From the NCBI RefSeq assembly GCF_002895435.1, contig NZ_POYJ01000004.1, forward strand, positions 124,001-188,000: a stretch of 64,000 nucleotides of DNA, written 5' to 3'. The DNA is from Aquimarina sediminis. Lineage in GTDB: Bacteria > Bacteroidota > Bacteroidia > Flavobacteriales > Flavobacteriaceae. Positions 54,432 through 62,900 of the stretch are shown here, in pieces. Position 1 is the stretch's first letter. Each line of letters starts with the position of its first letter. The translations under genes were made by a program, and so were the position numbers. Below the pieces are notes generated by a model. That model was not told the origin of the DNA, did no database searches, and saw nothing but the letters and a program-made list of their open reading frames with translations.

Positions 54432-54437
54432 ATATAA

Positions 54438-54881
54438 ATGGATAAAATAAAAATTAAACAAGCACTTATCAATTTAGAAAAATATCATATAAATGAAACC
54501 GAAATGAACTATTCAGATTTTCTTTCTGGAAATTTATTAGATAAAACCGAAGTGGTTGATAACGATGACCAATCTCATCATAGGCAAAGCATTGAAATTT
54601 CGGATCAATTAGAGGAACAGGCACACATACATACCGAACATTTAGAAACCATAAATAAAATCTCGTTCGAGCCCACAGATATCGTAGGTCCTGGTGCTAT
54701 TGTAAGCGTTAATGGGCGTTGCCTGATTGTAGCAGTTTCCAAGCCTCCTTTTAAAGTTGGAGATAGAGAATTTCTAGGAATTTCTGTTCAAGCACCAATA
54801 TACAAAGAGTTAAAAGGAAGAAAAAAAGGAGACTCTTTTACCTTTAATAACCAGCAATTTATAATAGAAGCTGTAAATTAA
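54438..54881 (+). CDS. GreA/GreB C-terminal-like protein
   Basis: A 147-residue protein. The C-terminal ~75 residues (EPTDIVGPGAIVSVNGRCLIVAV, then GISVQAPIYKELKGRKKGDSF) follow the GreA_GreB_C (FKBP-like) pattern as in Rnk and small Gre-like factors; the N-terminus is an acidic helix rather than the GreA coiled coil. Such proteins contact the RNA polymerase secondary channel. The 11-bp tandem repeats upstream may modulate its expression. Confidence 0.7.
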   Translation: MDKIKIKQALINLEKYHINETEMNYSDFLSGNLLDKTEVVDNDDQSHHRQSIEISDQLEEQAHIHTEHLETINKISFEPTDIVGPGAIVSVNGRCLIVAVSKPPFKVGDREFLGISVQAPIYKELKGRKKGDSFTFNNQQFIIEAVN

Positions 54882-54889
54882 TAAAAAGA

Positions 54890-55474
54890 TTGATTACTTC
54901 ATACCAATTGATAAAAGACATTAAAAATTGTCAGACTTGCGCAAATTTTTTGCCAAACCCACCTAATCCAATAGTTTCATTTTCTGTAGAATCTAAAATC
55001 CTAATTATTGGTCAGGCTCCAGGAGCAAAGGTTCAAAAAAGCGGTATCCCATTTGATGATAAAAGCGGGCAAACATTACGAGATTGGTTGGGAGTAACTG
55101 TAGACGAATTTTATAACACCAAAAATTTTGGAATAATACCAATGGGATTTTGCTTTCCTGGAAACAATCCTAAAGGAGGCGATCTACCTCCTAGACCAGA
55201 ATGTGCACCCCAATGGCATGAGCCAATATTTAATCTAACTAAAGAGGTAAAACTAGTATTACTAATAGGCAGTTATGCTCAGAAATATTATTTAAAAAAA
55301 CAAATGAAAAAAAATCTCACAGAAACCGTTAAGGCATATTATGAGTATTTGCCCAATTACTTTCCTTTGGTACATCCATCTCCCTTAAATTTTAGATGGC
55401 ATGCAAGAAATAAGTGGTTTCAAGAAGATATTGTTCCCGAATTAAAACAAAAAATTATAAATACATTAAATTAA
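54890..55474 (+). CDS. Uracil-DNA-glycosylase-family protein
   Basis: A 194-residue protein starting at TTG, 8 bp after the previous gene. Motif A-like IIGQAPGAKVQKSGIPFDDKSG and motif B-like HPSPLNFRWHARN identify the UDG superfamily; CQTCANF near the N-terminus resembles the cysteine pair of family 4 enzymes, but the full Fe-S cysteine set is not evident. Likely role in removing damaged or deaminated bases. Confidence 0.85.
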   Translation: MITSYQLIKDIKNCQTCANFLPNPPNPIVSFSVESKILIIGQAPGAKVQKSGIPFDDKSGQTLRDWLGVTVDEFYNTKNFGIIPMGFCFPGNNPKGGDLPPRPECAPQWHEPIFNLTKEVKLVLLIGSYAQKYYLKKQMKKNLTETVKAYYEYLPNYFPLVHPSPLNFRWHARNKWFQEDIVPELKQKIINTLN

Positions 55475-55480
55475 ATTGCC

Positions 55481-55786
55481 ATGAGGGTTACATACGATAC
55501 ACTGACAGAGGCTTTAAGCGATTTAGATAATAGAGGTTTTACAATAGATTTTAATATGCGTAGCGACAGCGTGTATTGTAAAGCTTTAGACAGAACATTT
55601 AGACCAGAAGAGTTTACCGTTGCGGAGTACCATAGGTTCGAAGGCGCTTCGGACCCAGGAGACCAATCCATTGTTTATGCCATCGAAACCACAGATGGGC
55701 ATAAAGGCGTTTTAGTAGACGCTTATGGTATCTACTCCGATCCATTATCTCACGATATGATTCAAAAATTAAAAACCAATTATTAA
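55481..55786 (+). CDS. Small conserved protein often named phosphoribosylpyrophosphate synthetase
   Basis: A 101-residue protein: TLTEALSDLDNRGFTIDFNM, RTFRPEEFTVAEYHRFEGASDPGDQSIVYAIE (positions ~40-71) and GHKGVLVDAYGIYSDPL. It belongs to a compact Bacteroidota family that databases sometimes label PRPP synthetase, but it lacks any PRPP-synthetase catalytic motif, so the function is unknown. A paralogue with a C-terminal extension is at 57128. Confidence 0.7.
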   Translation: MRVTYDTLTEALSDLDNRGFTIDFNMRSDSVYCKALDRTFRPEEFTVAEYHRFEGASDPGDQSIVYAIETTDGHKGVLVDAYGIYSDPLSHDMIQKLKTNY

Positions 55787-55789
55787 CTA

Positions 55790-56155
55790 ATGAGCAAAAC
55801 AAAAATATTATACTGGGCAGCAACACTTTTGGTAGCAATCCCTATGCTTGGCAATGGGATATTAGAAATTTTGCAGTTTGAAGAGTTTTTAGCCGAGGCT
55901 ACCAAACTAGGATATCCGTTGTATTTTTTCACATGGTTAGGAATTGCAAAAATCATTGGTATTACACTCCTAGTTGCACCATTAATACCAAATAAACTAA
56001 AAGAGTTAGCTTATGCAGGCTTTTTTTTCGATTTCTTATTTGCTTTTATCTCTTTAGCACATCTTGACGACTTTCTAAAGGCATTCGTGCCATTAGTTTT
56101 TATGAGTCTTTTAGCAGTTTCGTATATATACTACACAAAATTAAACAAACAATGA
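55790..56155 (+). CDS. DoxX-like membrane protein
   Basis: A 121-residue protein with four hydrophobic helices and the DoxX-like residues WLGIAKIIGITLLVAP. DoxX proteins are small quinone-linked or thiol-stress membrane proteins. Starts 3 bp after the preceding gene and overlaps the next by 4 bp, so it lies in a tight operon. Confidence 0.82.
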   Translation: MSKTKILYWAATLLVAIPMLGNGILEILQFEEFLAEATKLGYPLYFFTWLGIAKIIGITLLVAPLIPNKLKELAYAGFFFDFLFAFISLAHLDDFLKAFVPLVFMSLLAVSYIYYTKLNKQ

Positions 56156-56445
56156 TAGTAGCAGCATTTAAACACAAAGTAAATCCAAAATTTCAAGAAG
56201 AATTTGATAGGCTTTATAGTCATGCCAACAAGTACATTTCTGCCATAGATGGTTATGAAAATCATGAGGTTTATAATGGAGAGGATGGACACAATATGTT
56301 GGTTGTATACTTTAGAGATCGTGAATCCTTTGAAATATGGGATACTCACCCTGAACATAAAAAATATAAAGAACGTGGTAAAACAGAAATCTTTGAATCT
56401 TATGATGTTTCTGTTGGGGAAGTTTTTGAAAGACACACTAAATAA
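56152..56445 (+). CDS. Antibiotic biosynthesis monooxygenase (ABM)-like protein
   Basis: A 97-residue ferredoxin-like dimeric alpha/beta-barrel (ABM/Dabb) protein: VAAFKHKVNPKFQEEFDRLY, YENHEVYNGEDGHNMLVVYF and SFEIWDTHPEHKKYKERG. Such proteins bind haem, flavin or polyketide-like substrates; nothing here points to antibiotic synthesis. ATGA-type overlap with the DoxX gene. Confidence 0.8.
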   Translation: MIVAAFKHKVNPKFQEEFDRLYSHANKYISAIDGYENHEVYNGEDGHNMLVVYFRDRESFEIWDTHPEHKKYKERGKTEIFESYDVSVGEVFERHTK

Positions 56446-56460
56446 TTAGAAATCTGATAA

Positions 56461-56760
56461 ATGAAAAAAGAGATAACTGTATACAAAGGGATGGAAATCC
56501 AGATGCAATTAGATGAAAATAGGCTTTCCCCCTATTGGATGGTAAAAAACAATAGTATTGTTAGAAACTTAGAATTCAAAAACTTTGTTGAAGCATTTGG
56601 GTTTATGTCTAAAGTAGCTATCATGGCAGAAAAGAAAAATCACCACCCAGAATGGTTTAATGTATATCACAAATTAAACATAACACTTACCTCCCATGAT
56701 TTTGGAGGTGTAAGCAATATGGATCTCGATTTTGCCAAAACTATAGAATCTCTTTTATAA
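56461..56760 (+). CDS. 4a-hydroxytetrahydrobiopterin dehydratase (pterin carbinolamine dehydratase)
   Basis: A 99-residue protein with the PCD/DCoH signature [20 protein letters not shown] and later THD...D ([16 protein letters not shown]). The reaction is dehydration of 4a-hydroxytetrahydropterin in pterin recycling. In this context it could serve a pterin- or molybdopterin-related step. Next gene begins 11 bp downstream. Confidence 0.88.
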   Translation: MKKEITVYKGMEIQMQLDENRLSPYWMVKNNSIVRNLEFKNFVEAFGFMSKVAIMAEKKNHHPEWFNVYHKLNITLTSHDFGGVSNMDLDFAKTIESLL

Positions 56761-56771
56761 AATTATTGTAT

Positions 56772-57101
56772 ATGAAGATATTAGCAAAAGCGAAAATTGA
56801 AGGCCCAGAAGCAATTGGGGATGCCAAAATAGTAACTCACGACAATGGCACTCACGAGTTACAACTTAGTAACTTTTGGGTGGCTCCTGGTGCACCAGAT
56901 GTTCGTATTGTATTTAGTAAAGACCCTAAAGGTAATCTACAAGAGAAATCTATTCGTTTTATAGCTATGATGCCTGATGGTAATTTCAACAAAAGTTTCC
57001 TAATAGACCATTTAGATGACTTTGATGAAATGAAAACACTTATCGTGTATTGCAAACAATTCTTTGCTCATTTTGGGCATGGAACACTCCAAAGATTATA
57101 A
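56772..57101 (+). CDS. DM13-domain protein (electron-transfer-like)
   Basis: A 109-residue protein; the ATG at 56772 is preferred to a TTG two codons earlier. It follows the DM13 pattern: LQLSNFWVAPGAPDVRIVFS, LIDHLDDFDEMKTLIVYCKQFFAHFGHGTL. The domain has a conserved Cys (VYCKQF) and has been proposed to support electron transfer. No signal peptide, so it is cytoplasmic here. Confidence 0.75.
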   Translation: MKILAKAKIEGPEAIGDAKIVTHDNGTHELQLSNFWVAPGAPDVRIVFSKDPKGNLQEKSIRFIAMMPDGNFNKSFLIDHLDDFDEMKTLIVYCKQFFAHFGHGTLQRL

Positions 57102-57127
57102 ACAACAAAATCTAATAACGACAAAAA

Positions 57128-57688
57128 ATGGGAGTAAAAAATAATATGATCGAAACAGTAATAGACCTTAACAAATTAGGTTATACCGAAGATTTTCGAT
57201 TGACAGGAGAAAAACTACATGGGGTAACCCAAAATGTAAACTACAACGCAGACCAATTTGAAGTAGATTATGCCTATAGGTTTGAGAGTTCAGATACTCC
57301 AGAAGATACATCTTTAGTGTATGCTATAAGTATTCCGAAAAAAGGCATTAAAGGTATTTTGCTTGATGTACTAAACAACTCGGCTTCTTTGCCAGATAAT
57401 TTTGTGAACAATAAAATACGTAATGCAGAGCTCACAGTATTAACGCATGACGATTCTACTACCGAACTAAAGTTTGGACATATCCCAAAGGTACATAAAA
57501 GTAAATTTAACGAAAATCCACATAGATACGAACTACGCAAAAACTATCCCGATTTTCCAGCATGTCCATTTGGACAAAGCTTTTCTATGCTAGGTTATGA
57601 TAAAGAAATAAAACAATATGTATGGTTAGTAACCAGTATTATTAAAGATAAACGATTACAAGAAAACGATTACAAAAAACCTCAATAG
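57128..57688 (+). CDS. Paralogue of the PRPP-synthetase-like small protein with C-terminal extension
   Basis: A 186-residue protein. Residues ~8-95 align by eye with the 101-residue protein at 55481 (DLNKLGYTEDFRLTGE, AYRFESSDTPEDTSLVYAIS, GIKGILLDVL), then ~90 additional residues follow containing YPDFPACPFGQSFSMLGYD, which resembles PRPP-synthetase-like or flavin-associated regions but matches nothing I can name. Two paralogues of an orphan family in one operon is notable. Confidence 0.6.
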   Translation: MGVKNNMIETVIDLNKLGYTEDFRLTGEKLHGVTQNVNYNADQFEVDYAYRFESSDTPEDTSLVYAISIPKKGIKGILLDVLNNSASLPDNFVNNKIRNAELTVLTHDDSTTELKFGHIPKVHKSKFNENPHRYELRKNYPDFPACPFGQSFSMLGYDKEIKQYVWLVTSIIKDKRLQENDYKKPQ

Positions 57689-58025
57689 TACGAATGTGTA
57701 TTAACCATTATTTCATGGGTCTATTTGTAATAATCAATAAGGGATCAACCTGCTATATCTTATAAAGCAGAAGATTAATAGAGGTTAACGAGAAAAAATA
57801 GCATTAACCCATATAAAAAACCAAAGGCAAGTATATAAAACGATAAAGATTACAGAATAACCAAAAGTCGCAATGAATAGCAGAAAACCTTTTAAAGTAT
57901 ACTTCAGGATTTTAAATCTAGATTATCGTAAAGAGAAAAATAGTTAAACCCAGAGGTTTAATATATAAAAATTTAACAAGGCATCGACACTATCTTTGCT
58001 AAGTGTTTAACAAAAAATAAACAGT
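57689..58025. other. Intergenic region upstream of msrA
   Basis: Contains no credible gene (the longest start-to-stop frame is about 24 codons). The only signal is the TATCTTTG -7 element at 57991-57998. Confidence 0.5.
57991..57998 (+). promoter_or_regulatory. -7 promoter element of the MsrA gene
   Basis: TATCTTTG fits TAnnTTTG exactly and lies 28 bp before the ATG at 58026. A -33 TTTG is not obvious. Confidence 0.45.
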
Positions 58026-58532
58026 ATGGAAAATAATAAAAAAGCATATATCGCAGGAGGGTGCTTCTGGGGAATGGAAGATCTTTTTAGAAAAAGACCT
58101 GGCGTAATAGATACAGAAGTTGGTTATCAAGGAGGACAAAACAATAACCCAACTTATAGAAACCACCCAGGACATGCTGAAGGTATTGAAATAACATACG
58201 ACCCTACAATAACCTCTTTTAAAGAATTATTAGACTTTTTCTTTAGAATGCACGACCCAACAACTTTAGATAGGCAAGGTAATGACAGAGGTTCTAGCTA
58301 CCGTTCTACTATTTTTTATCAAAACGACGAAGAAAAACAAATTGCCGAAGAGGTTATTAATATTGTTAATGATTCTGGTTTTTGGTCAAGTAAAGTGGCA
58401 ACTACATTAGAGCCATGGTCAACATTTTGGCTAGCAGAAGAGTATCACCAAGATTACTTGGTAAAAAACCCAAATGGTTATACCTGTCATTTTATAAGAT
58501 CCAATGATAGTTTTTTAAAAAAAGAGGTATAA
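58026..58532 (+). CDS. msrA: Peptide-methionine (S)-S-oxide reductase
   Basis: A 168-residue MsrA. The catalytic Cys13 is in [30 protein letters not shown] and [24 protein letters not shown] are standard. A second cysteine near the C-terminus (GYTCHF) may resolve the sulfenic acid. It repairs oxidised methionine in proteins. It has its own promoter-like element. Confidence 0.94.
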   Translation: MENNKKAYIAGGCFWGMEDLFRKRPGVIDTEVGYQGGQNNNPTYRNHPGHAEGIEITYDPTITSFKELLDFFFRMHDPTTLDRQGNDRGSSYRSTIFYQNDEEKQIAEEVINIVNDSGFWSSKVATTLEPWSTFWLAEEYHQDYLVKNPNGYTCHFIRSNDSFLKKEV

Positions 58533-58582
58533 ATGTTCGAGGGGTATCTTTTACAGACAACCCCTAGCGTATATAAGTAATA

Positions 58583-58732
58583 ATGAAGAATAAGAAGAAA
58601 ATTAATATCTTAAAAGTACAATCAGTTCAGGGGGCAAAGTGGGGTAAATTACCTCTATTCTATAAGATTCTAATAATCTTGTTAGCAGTAGTATTGTTGT
58701 TTATCCCTATTTTGGTTATTCCTAGTTTATAA
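58583..58732 (+). CDS. Small membrane protein (49 residues)
   Basis: An ATG at 58583 opens a 50-codon frame: a basic N-terminus (MKNKKKINILKVQSV), a short KWGKLPLF segment and one strong hydrophobic helix (ILIILLAVVLLFIPILVIP). Such small single-helix proteins are common in Bacteroidota operons. Length makes the call uncertain. Confidence 0.5.
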   Translation: MKNKKKINILKVQSVQGAKWGKLPLFYKILIILLAVVLLFIPILVIPSL

Positions 58733-58742
58733 CAACAATAGA

Positions 58743-58907
58743 ATGAGTGATAAAATTGCTCTTAGATATGGTATAGACAGTTTTCAAGGTCTAACCGTTT
58801 TAAACAGTGCAGGCAATTCTAATCATTTAGCTACCTCCTCAAAAATAAATACCTTTTCACTAATAAGGAATAGGATTAAAATTATTACAAAGTTTTACTA
58901 TGGATAG
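58743..58907 (+). CDS. Possible 54-residue protein
   Basis: A start-to-stop frame of 55 codons between the small membrane protein and the redoxin gene (MSDKIALRYGIDSFQGLTV at the N-terminus). No motif is recognised and no ribosome-binding signal is visible; it may be noise or a gene remnant. Confidence 0.25.
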   Translation: MSDKIALRYGIDSFQGLTVLNSAGNSNHLATSSKINTFSLIRNRIKIITKFYYG

Positions 58908-58949
58908 TAAACGTATTGGAAAGATAGAACACAACTAAATTGGAATGAA

Positions 58950-59411
58950 ATGAATTCAGTTATCAAAATTAACGATCCATTACCAAATTGGGAACTAGAA
59001 ACCATATTTGGAGAAGAAATACCTGCTATTGAAGATTTTAAAGGAAAACCGCTTTTAATTTTATTTTTTAATCTTGGATGTCCTGGCTGTAAAGGGCGTG
59101 CATTACCTTTTGCTAATAAAATGGTATATGAAAACGGAGAAAAATTAAACGTAATTGGTATCCACACCCGTTTTGAAGGTCCAGAATTTACCTTAGATGA
59201 TTTTCGGCAGGCACAGGAAGAATATTACATACGATTTTCATTTTATAAAGACGCCAACTTATCAGCTACATTTCGAAAATATCTTGCTGGGGGTACGCCA
59301 CATTGGCTATTAGTTAATGCAGAAGGTAATTTAGAGTACTCTATTTTTGGGTCAGACCCCAATAATGCATTACTAAGATTGGACTTTAAAATAAACGAAC
59401 TCTTAAATTAA
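58950..59411 (+). CDS. Redoxin/thioredoxin-like protein (CPGC)
   Basis: A 153-residue thioredoxin-fold protein without signal peptide. The active site is Cys44-PG-Cys47 in FFNLGCPGCKGRAL; the cis-proline segment is GGTPHWLLVNAEG. The family includes TlpA- and peroxiredoxin-like oxidoreductases. The CPGC motif differs from CGPC thioredoxins and may change redox potential. Fits the oxidative-stress theme of this operon. Confidence 0.82.
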   Translation: MNSVIKINDPLPNWELETIFGEEIPAIEDFKGKPLLILFFNLGCPGCKGRALPFANKMVYENGEKLNVIGIHTRFEGPEFTLDDFRQAQEEYYIRFSFYKDANLSATFRKYLAGGTPHWLLVNAEGNLEYSIFGSDPNNALLRLDFKINELLN

Positions 59412-59454
59412 TAAGGATATATAGACAAAATATTTAATAAATCCGATTACTAGT

Positions 59455-59646
59455 ATGCTACCATCATCTGCAATAATATTTGGAATACCGGGCTTATTCT
59501 GTTTTTCTGATGTTAAATGGTTAAAGTTTCCTAATACAATTGGTTTAATACTTTTAATCATTGCTACAATTGGATTTGTATATATACTAAAGCCTTATTT
59601 ACTACTAAAGCATAAAGACGATATGTCTACCTTTTTTCTATTTTAG
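59455..59646 (+). CDS. Short membrane protein, possibly a truncated methyltransferase
   Basis: A 63-residue frame with one or two hydrophobic helices (FPNTIGLILLIIATIGFVYIL). It resembles the N-terminal part of isoprenylcysteine/phospholipid methyltransferase-like proteins (IPGL...SDVKWLKFPN). After the stop, the same frame continues GQGLAKGKLIKIF, so a nonsense mutation may have cut it. No catalytic region is left. Confidence 0.35.
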   Translation: MLPSSAIIFGIPGLFCFSDVKWLKFPNTIGLILLIIATIGFVYILKPYLLLKHKDDMSTFFLF

Positions 59647-59706
59647 GACAAGGTCTGGCTAAAGGTAAACTAATAAAGATTTTTTATAAATGTAAAAACA
59701 ATAATT

Positions 59707-59988
59707 ATGAAAGCTATTTGGAACAATCAGGTAATTGCAGAAAGTGACAATACCATTATAATAGAAGGCAATCATTACTTCCCCCCAGAGAGTATCAACA
59801 AGGAGTTTTTAAAATCGAGCGACTTACGTTCTACCTGCCCCTGGAAAGGGCAAGCATCTTATTATTCTATAGAAGTAGATGGACAAACAAATATAGATGC
59901 TGCATGGTATTATGAAAACCCTTCAGAATTAGCTAAAGGGATTAAAAACCATGTTGCCTTTTGGAACGGTGTAGAAATAATAGACTAA
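59707..59988 (+). CDS. DUF427 domain protein
   Basis: A 93-residue protein with the DUF427 pattern: KAIWNNQVIAESDNTIIIEGNHYFPPE, STCPWKGQASYYSIEVDG, AAWYYENP and HVAFWNGVEI. The family is small and cytoplasmic; function unknown though it often travels with oxidative-stress genes. The downstream gene is probably read from the ATG at 60006, 17 bp after its stop. Confidence 0.85.
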   Translation: MKAIWNNQVIAESDNTIIIEGNHYFPPESINKEFLKSSDLRSTCPWKGQASYYSIEVDGQTNIDAAWYYENPSELAKGIKNHVAFWNGVEIID

Positions 59989-60005
59989 ACTTAACAACAA
60001 TAATA

Positions 60006-60398
60006 ATGCAAGAATGGTATTTACCAATCACTATTCTGCCTGCATTGGGAATGCTAATTCTTTCTACAACAAGCCAAATGATGACCTTAAGTGGAGAGAT
60101 TAACACCTTGCTACAGAATAAGTGTACTGAGTTTCAACACTTAATTTCAGATAAAAAAATAAAGCAGTTGGGATTGTTAACTAGAGCTAGTGCCTTACTA
60201 TACCTCGCTTCAGGAATTTATGTACTATCTGGGATTTTTGGTGCTATTTTAGAAAATCAATCCTTTTATGACGTACCTAGTCTATTGCTTTATGCAGGTA
60301 CTGTTTTAGTATTTGTTGCATTTGTTCTATTAATTATTTATGCCTTTAAGGCAGTTAAAATACGTAAGTTACAGTTTGACAATAATCACAATTTATAG
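60006..60398 (+). CDS. DUF2721-like membrane protein
   Basis: About 130 residues from the ATG at 60006. Three hydrophobic segments and the N-terminal LPALGMLILSTTSQMMTLSGEIN fit DUF2721. Open frame upstream overlaps DUF427 and is ignored. Function unknown. It ends directly before the TTG of the next gene. Confidence 0.7.
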   Translation: MQEWYLPITILPALGMLILSTTSQMMTLSGEINTLLQNKCTEFQHLISDKKIKQLGLLTRASALLYLASGIYVLSGIFGAILENQSFYDVPSLLLYAGTVLVFVAFVLLIIYAFKAVKIRKLQFDNNHNL

Positions 60399-60935
60399 TT
60401 GAAAAGTTTAGATAAAATAGGACTCGGAGGCGGATGTCACTGGTGTACTGAAGCAGTATTTCAGTATTTAAAAGGGGTAAAAAAAGTAGAACAAGGCTGG
60501 ATTGCTTCAGAAAAAGAAAATTTTGCTTTTGCTGAAGCTGTTATCGTTCACTTTAATCCAAAAGAGATTCCTTTAGCCGTACTGGTTGAAGTTCATTTAC
60601 ATACTCATAAAAGTACTTCAAACCACAGCTTACGCAAAAAATACCGTTCAGGAATCTATGTGTTTTCTGAAACTCAATCCAATGACATTATGGAGATATT
60701 GAAGGTCTTACAGCCAATATTCAAGAATAAACTCATCACCAAAATTTATTCTTTTAAAGAGTTTAAGGCATCTCGCGAACAAATTCAGAATTACTACAAA
60801 AAAAATCCTGAAAAACCGTTTTGCAAAACCTTCATCAATCCTAAATTAAGAGTATTGCTAAAAGAATACAATCAATATGTATACACAGAAAAACTACCAC
60901 ATTTAATAGACCGAAATAATGAACACGAAACTTAA
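60399..60935 (+). CDS. MsrA-like protein, divergent (GCHWC)
   Basis: A 178-residue protein starting at TTG immediately after the preceding stop. The motif [12 protein letters not shown] replaces the usual GCFWG: Cys13 aligns with the catalytic cysteine, and Cys16 is a second one three residues on, as in some MsrA variants. The C-terminal half diverges from canonical MsrA ([10 protein letters not shown]). It is a paralogue of msrA at 58026 in the same run. Confidence 0.75.
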   Translation: MKSLDKIGLGGGCHWCTEAVFQYLKGVKKVEQGWIASEKENFAFAEAVIVHFNPKEIPLAVLVEVHLHTHKSTSNHSLRKKYRSGIYVFSETQSNDIMEILKVLQPIFKNKLITKIYSFKEFKASREQIQNYYKKNPEKPFCKTFINPKLRVLLKEYNQYVYTEKLPHLIDRNNEHET

Positions 60936-62136
60936 AATAAAAAACAGAAAAGGGTATGAATTACATGCTCTTTTAGAACTCCCTGTAAATCAAAAACCCA
61001 ATAGATACGCTATTTTTTCACACTGCTTTACTTGTAGTAGTAATATGACAGCTGTACGCAATATAACCCGTACACTAACTAATTATGGTTTTGGAGTAGT
61101 ACGTTTTGATTTTACTGGATTAGGAAGAAGCCAAGGTGAATTTACAGAAAGTTATTTTTCTGCCAATGTTAACGACATTATTGATGTACATCAGTATATA
61201 AAAAACAATTATGACGCTCCAGAGTTGTTAATAGGTCACTCTTTAGGAGGGTCTGCTTCGATTATGGCAGCCTCCCGAATAGACGATATAAAAGCTGTGG
61301 TTTCTATAGGAGCCCCTTCTGATGTAGAGCACACAAAAAAGCAATTTTTAAGTGCTATAGATGATGTAAATTTTCATGGAGAAACCGAGGTAAATATCGG
61401 TGGAAGACCTTTTGCTATAAATTCAGAATTTGTAGAAGACTTTACTAACACAGACTTATTAAGTGTTACCAAAAACCTTAAAAAGCCAATTCTTATCTTA
61501 CATTCGCCACAAGATAAAATTGTAAATGCAGATCATGCACATCGCCTTTTTATAGCTGCTTTTCACCCCAAAAGTTTTGTAAGTCTGGATGGAGCAGACC
61601 ATTTGCTTAATAATTCTGATGATAGTATATACGTTGGTAATGTTATAGGTGCTTGGGTAGAACGATATTTTGAAAAAAGAAAAAACATCATGCTAGAACC
61701 TGAGGGCGAACAGTTGGTGGCGCATCTCGATCTAACAGAGAACAACTTTACTACCCAAATGCAGACAAGGGAGCACAGTATGATTGCAGACGAACCAGGT
61801 TCTATCGGAGGCGACAATTTTGGTCCTGGCCCTTACAATTATCTTGTTGCAGCTATAGCGTCCTGTACTGCAATGACCGTTAAGCTTTATGCAGAAAGAA
61901 AACAATGGAATCTAAAAGAAATATATGTATATATATCGCACTCAAGAAAGCATACAGATGAATTGCAAGGAGATTTTGAGAAAATGGGAAGAATAGATCA
62001 TATTCATAAAAAGCTTAAGTTTATTGGTGACCTTACCCAAGAACAAAAAGAAAAGCTAAAACACATTGCTTCTCGTTGTCCAGTCCATAAAACCGTAGAA
62101 AGTGAGGTGCTTTTTGACAGCCAACTAATAGCCTAA
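60919..62136 (+). CDS. Alpha/beta-hydrolase fused to OsmC peroxiredoxin
   Basis: A 405-residue fusion. Residues 1-~255 are an alpha/beta hydrolase with the nucleophile elbow GHSLGG (Ser108), acid Asp199 (HSPQDK) and His228 (DGADHLL). Residues ~265-405 are OsmC-like with the two redox cysteines Cys316 (ASCTAMT) and Cys387 (SRCPVHK). OsmC proteins reduce organic hydroperoxides; the hydrolase may release or handle the substrate. It overlaps the MsrA-like gene by 17 bp. Confidence 0.9.
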   Translation: MNTKLKIKNRKGYELHALLELPVNQKPNRYAIFSHCFTCSSNMTAVRNITRTLTNYGFGVVRFDFTGLGRSQGEFTESYFSANVNDIIDVHQYIKNNYDAPELLIGHSLGGSASIMAASRIDDIKAVVSIGAPSDVEHTKKQFLSAIDDVNFHGETEVNIGGRPFAINSEFVEDFTNTDLLSVTKNLKKPILILHSPQDKIVNADHAHRLFIAAFHPKSFVSLDGADHLLNNSDDSIYVGNVIGAWVERYFEKRKNIMLEPEGEQLVAHLDLTENNFTTQMQTREHSMIADEPGSIGGDNFGPGPYNYLVAAIASCTAMTVKLYAERKQWNLKEIYVYISHSRKHTDELQGDFEKMGRIDHIHKKLKFIGDLTQEQKEKLKHIASRCPVHKTVESEVLFDSQLIA

Positions 62137-62364
62137 ATATTAAAACATTACAGCTCACAAATTAGAAAGCAAAAAAACTTTATATTGAATTATAATTTTA
62201 TTATCGGAATTTTTCAAAACGAAAACCCTAATAAGCTAGATAACTATATTTACAAAGACATTTCTATACAATATATACTGAATGAGTAAGAAGTTATTTG
62301 GTAAGTTCAAGAAAACAAGTGGTACTAACCAAACAATACATCATTACGCTATTATTAAAAAAAC

Positions 62365-62634
62365 ATGGGACTAATAGAAAACCTAAAGGATTATTTTAAA
62401 AAGAAACAAAGCCACGAAACAGAAGGGCAAGCACCTAAGGATGTTTGCCCAAATTGTTGGGGAAGATACGAGTATGATGGAGAATTCTACGCTTTTATGA
62501 AAGGACAAAAAGGAAACCCAAGCGAAGAAACCTATAATAGTTTTATTGCTGATGTTGCCCGAAAGCTGGACAAGATTAGAATAAAAGAAAACACGTTTAC
62601 TTGCGAGACATGTAAAGTAAATTATAAGCAGTAA
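62365..62634 (+). CDS. Small zinc-ribbon protein
   Basis: An 89-residue protein with two CxxC knuckles, CPNC (in APKDVCPNCWG) and CETC (TFTCETCKVNY), 50 residues apart, in an otherwise helical, charged sequence. It looks like a zinc-ribbon adaptor. The role is unknown. It is the last gene of the plus-strand run. Confidence 0.65.
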   Translation: MGLIENLKDYFKKKQSHETEGQAPKDVCPNCWGRYEYDGEFYAFMKGQKGNPSEETYNSFIADVARKLDKIRIKENTFTCETCKVNYKQ

Positions 62635-62900
62635 GGTAGGAAGTTGTACCATGTTCATTGAGTAACTTAACCTAAAAAGAAGATTTTATTACCAGATAGC
62701 CTTGAAAAATGAATTAATAATGATCGCAACATAATGTATTAACCATTGATAAAAACAAAACATCTTATCAAATAAGTTACCATTTAAGTTTCCAAATACA
62801 TCTAATAAAAACTACTTCTCGATCTTTAAAAATATCGCGCCTTTGGTATTTCATCACCTCTTAAATCTTCACAATTTTAATTAACACTGATTATGTTTTT

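Noticed and set aside
55481..55786. Phosphoribosylpyrophosphate synthetase enzyme
   Set aside because: The database name for this family does not fit: 101 residues and none of the PRPP-binding or catalytic motifs are present.
55471..55838. Two antisense frames within the operon
   Set aside because: They overlap well-supported plus-strand genes and encode low-quality sequence.
62281..62373. 30-codon frame before the zinc-ribbon gene
   Set aside because: Very short, overlaps the next start and has no recognisable feature; could be a leader but there is no supporting evidence.
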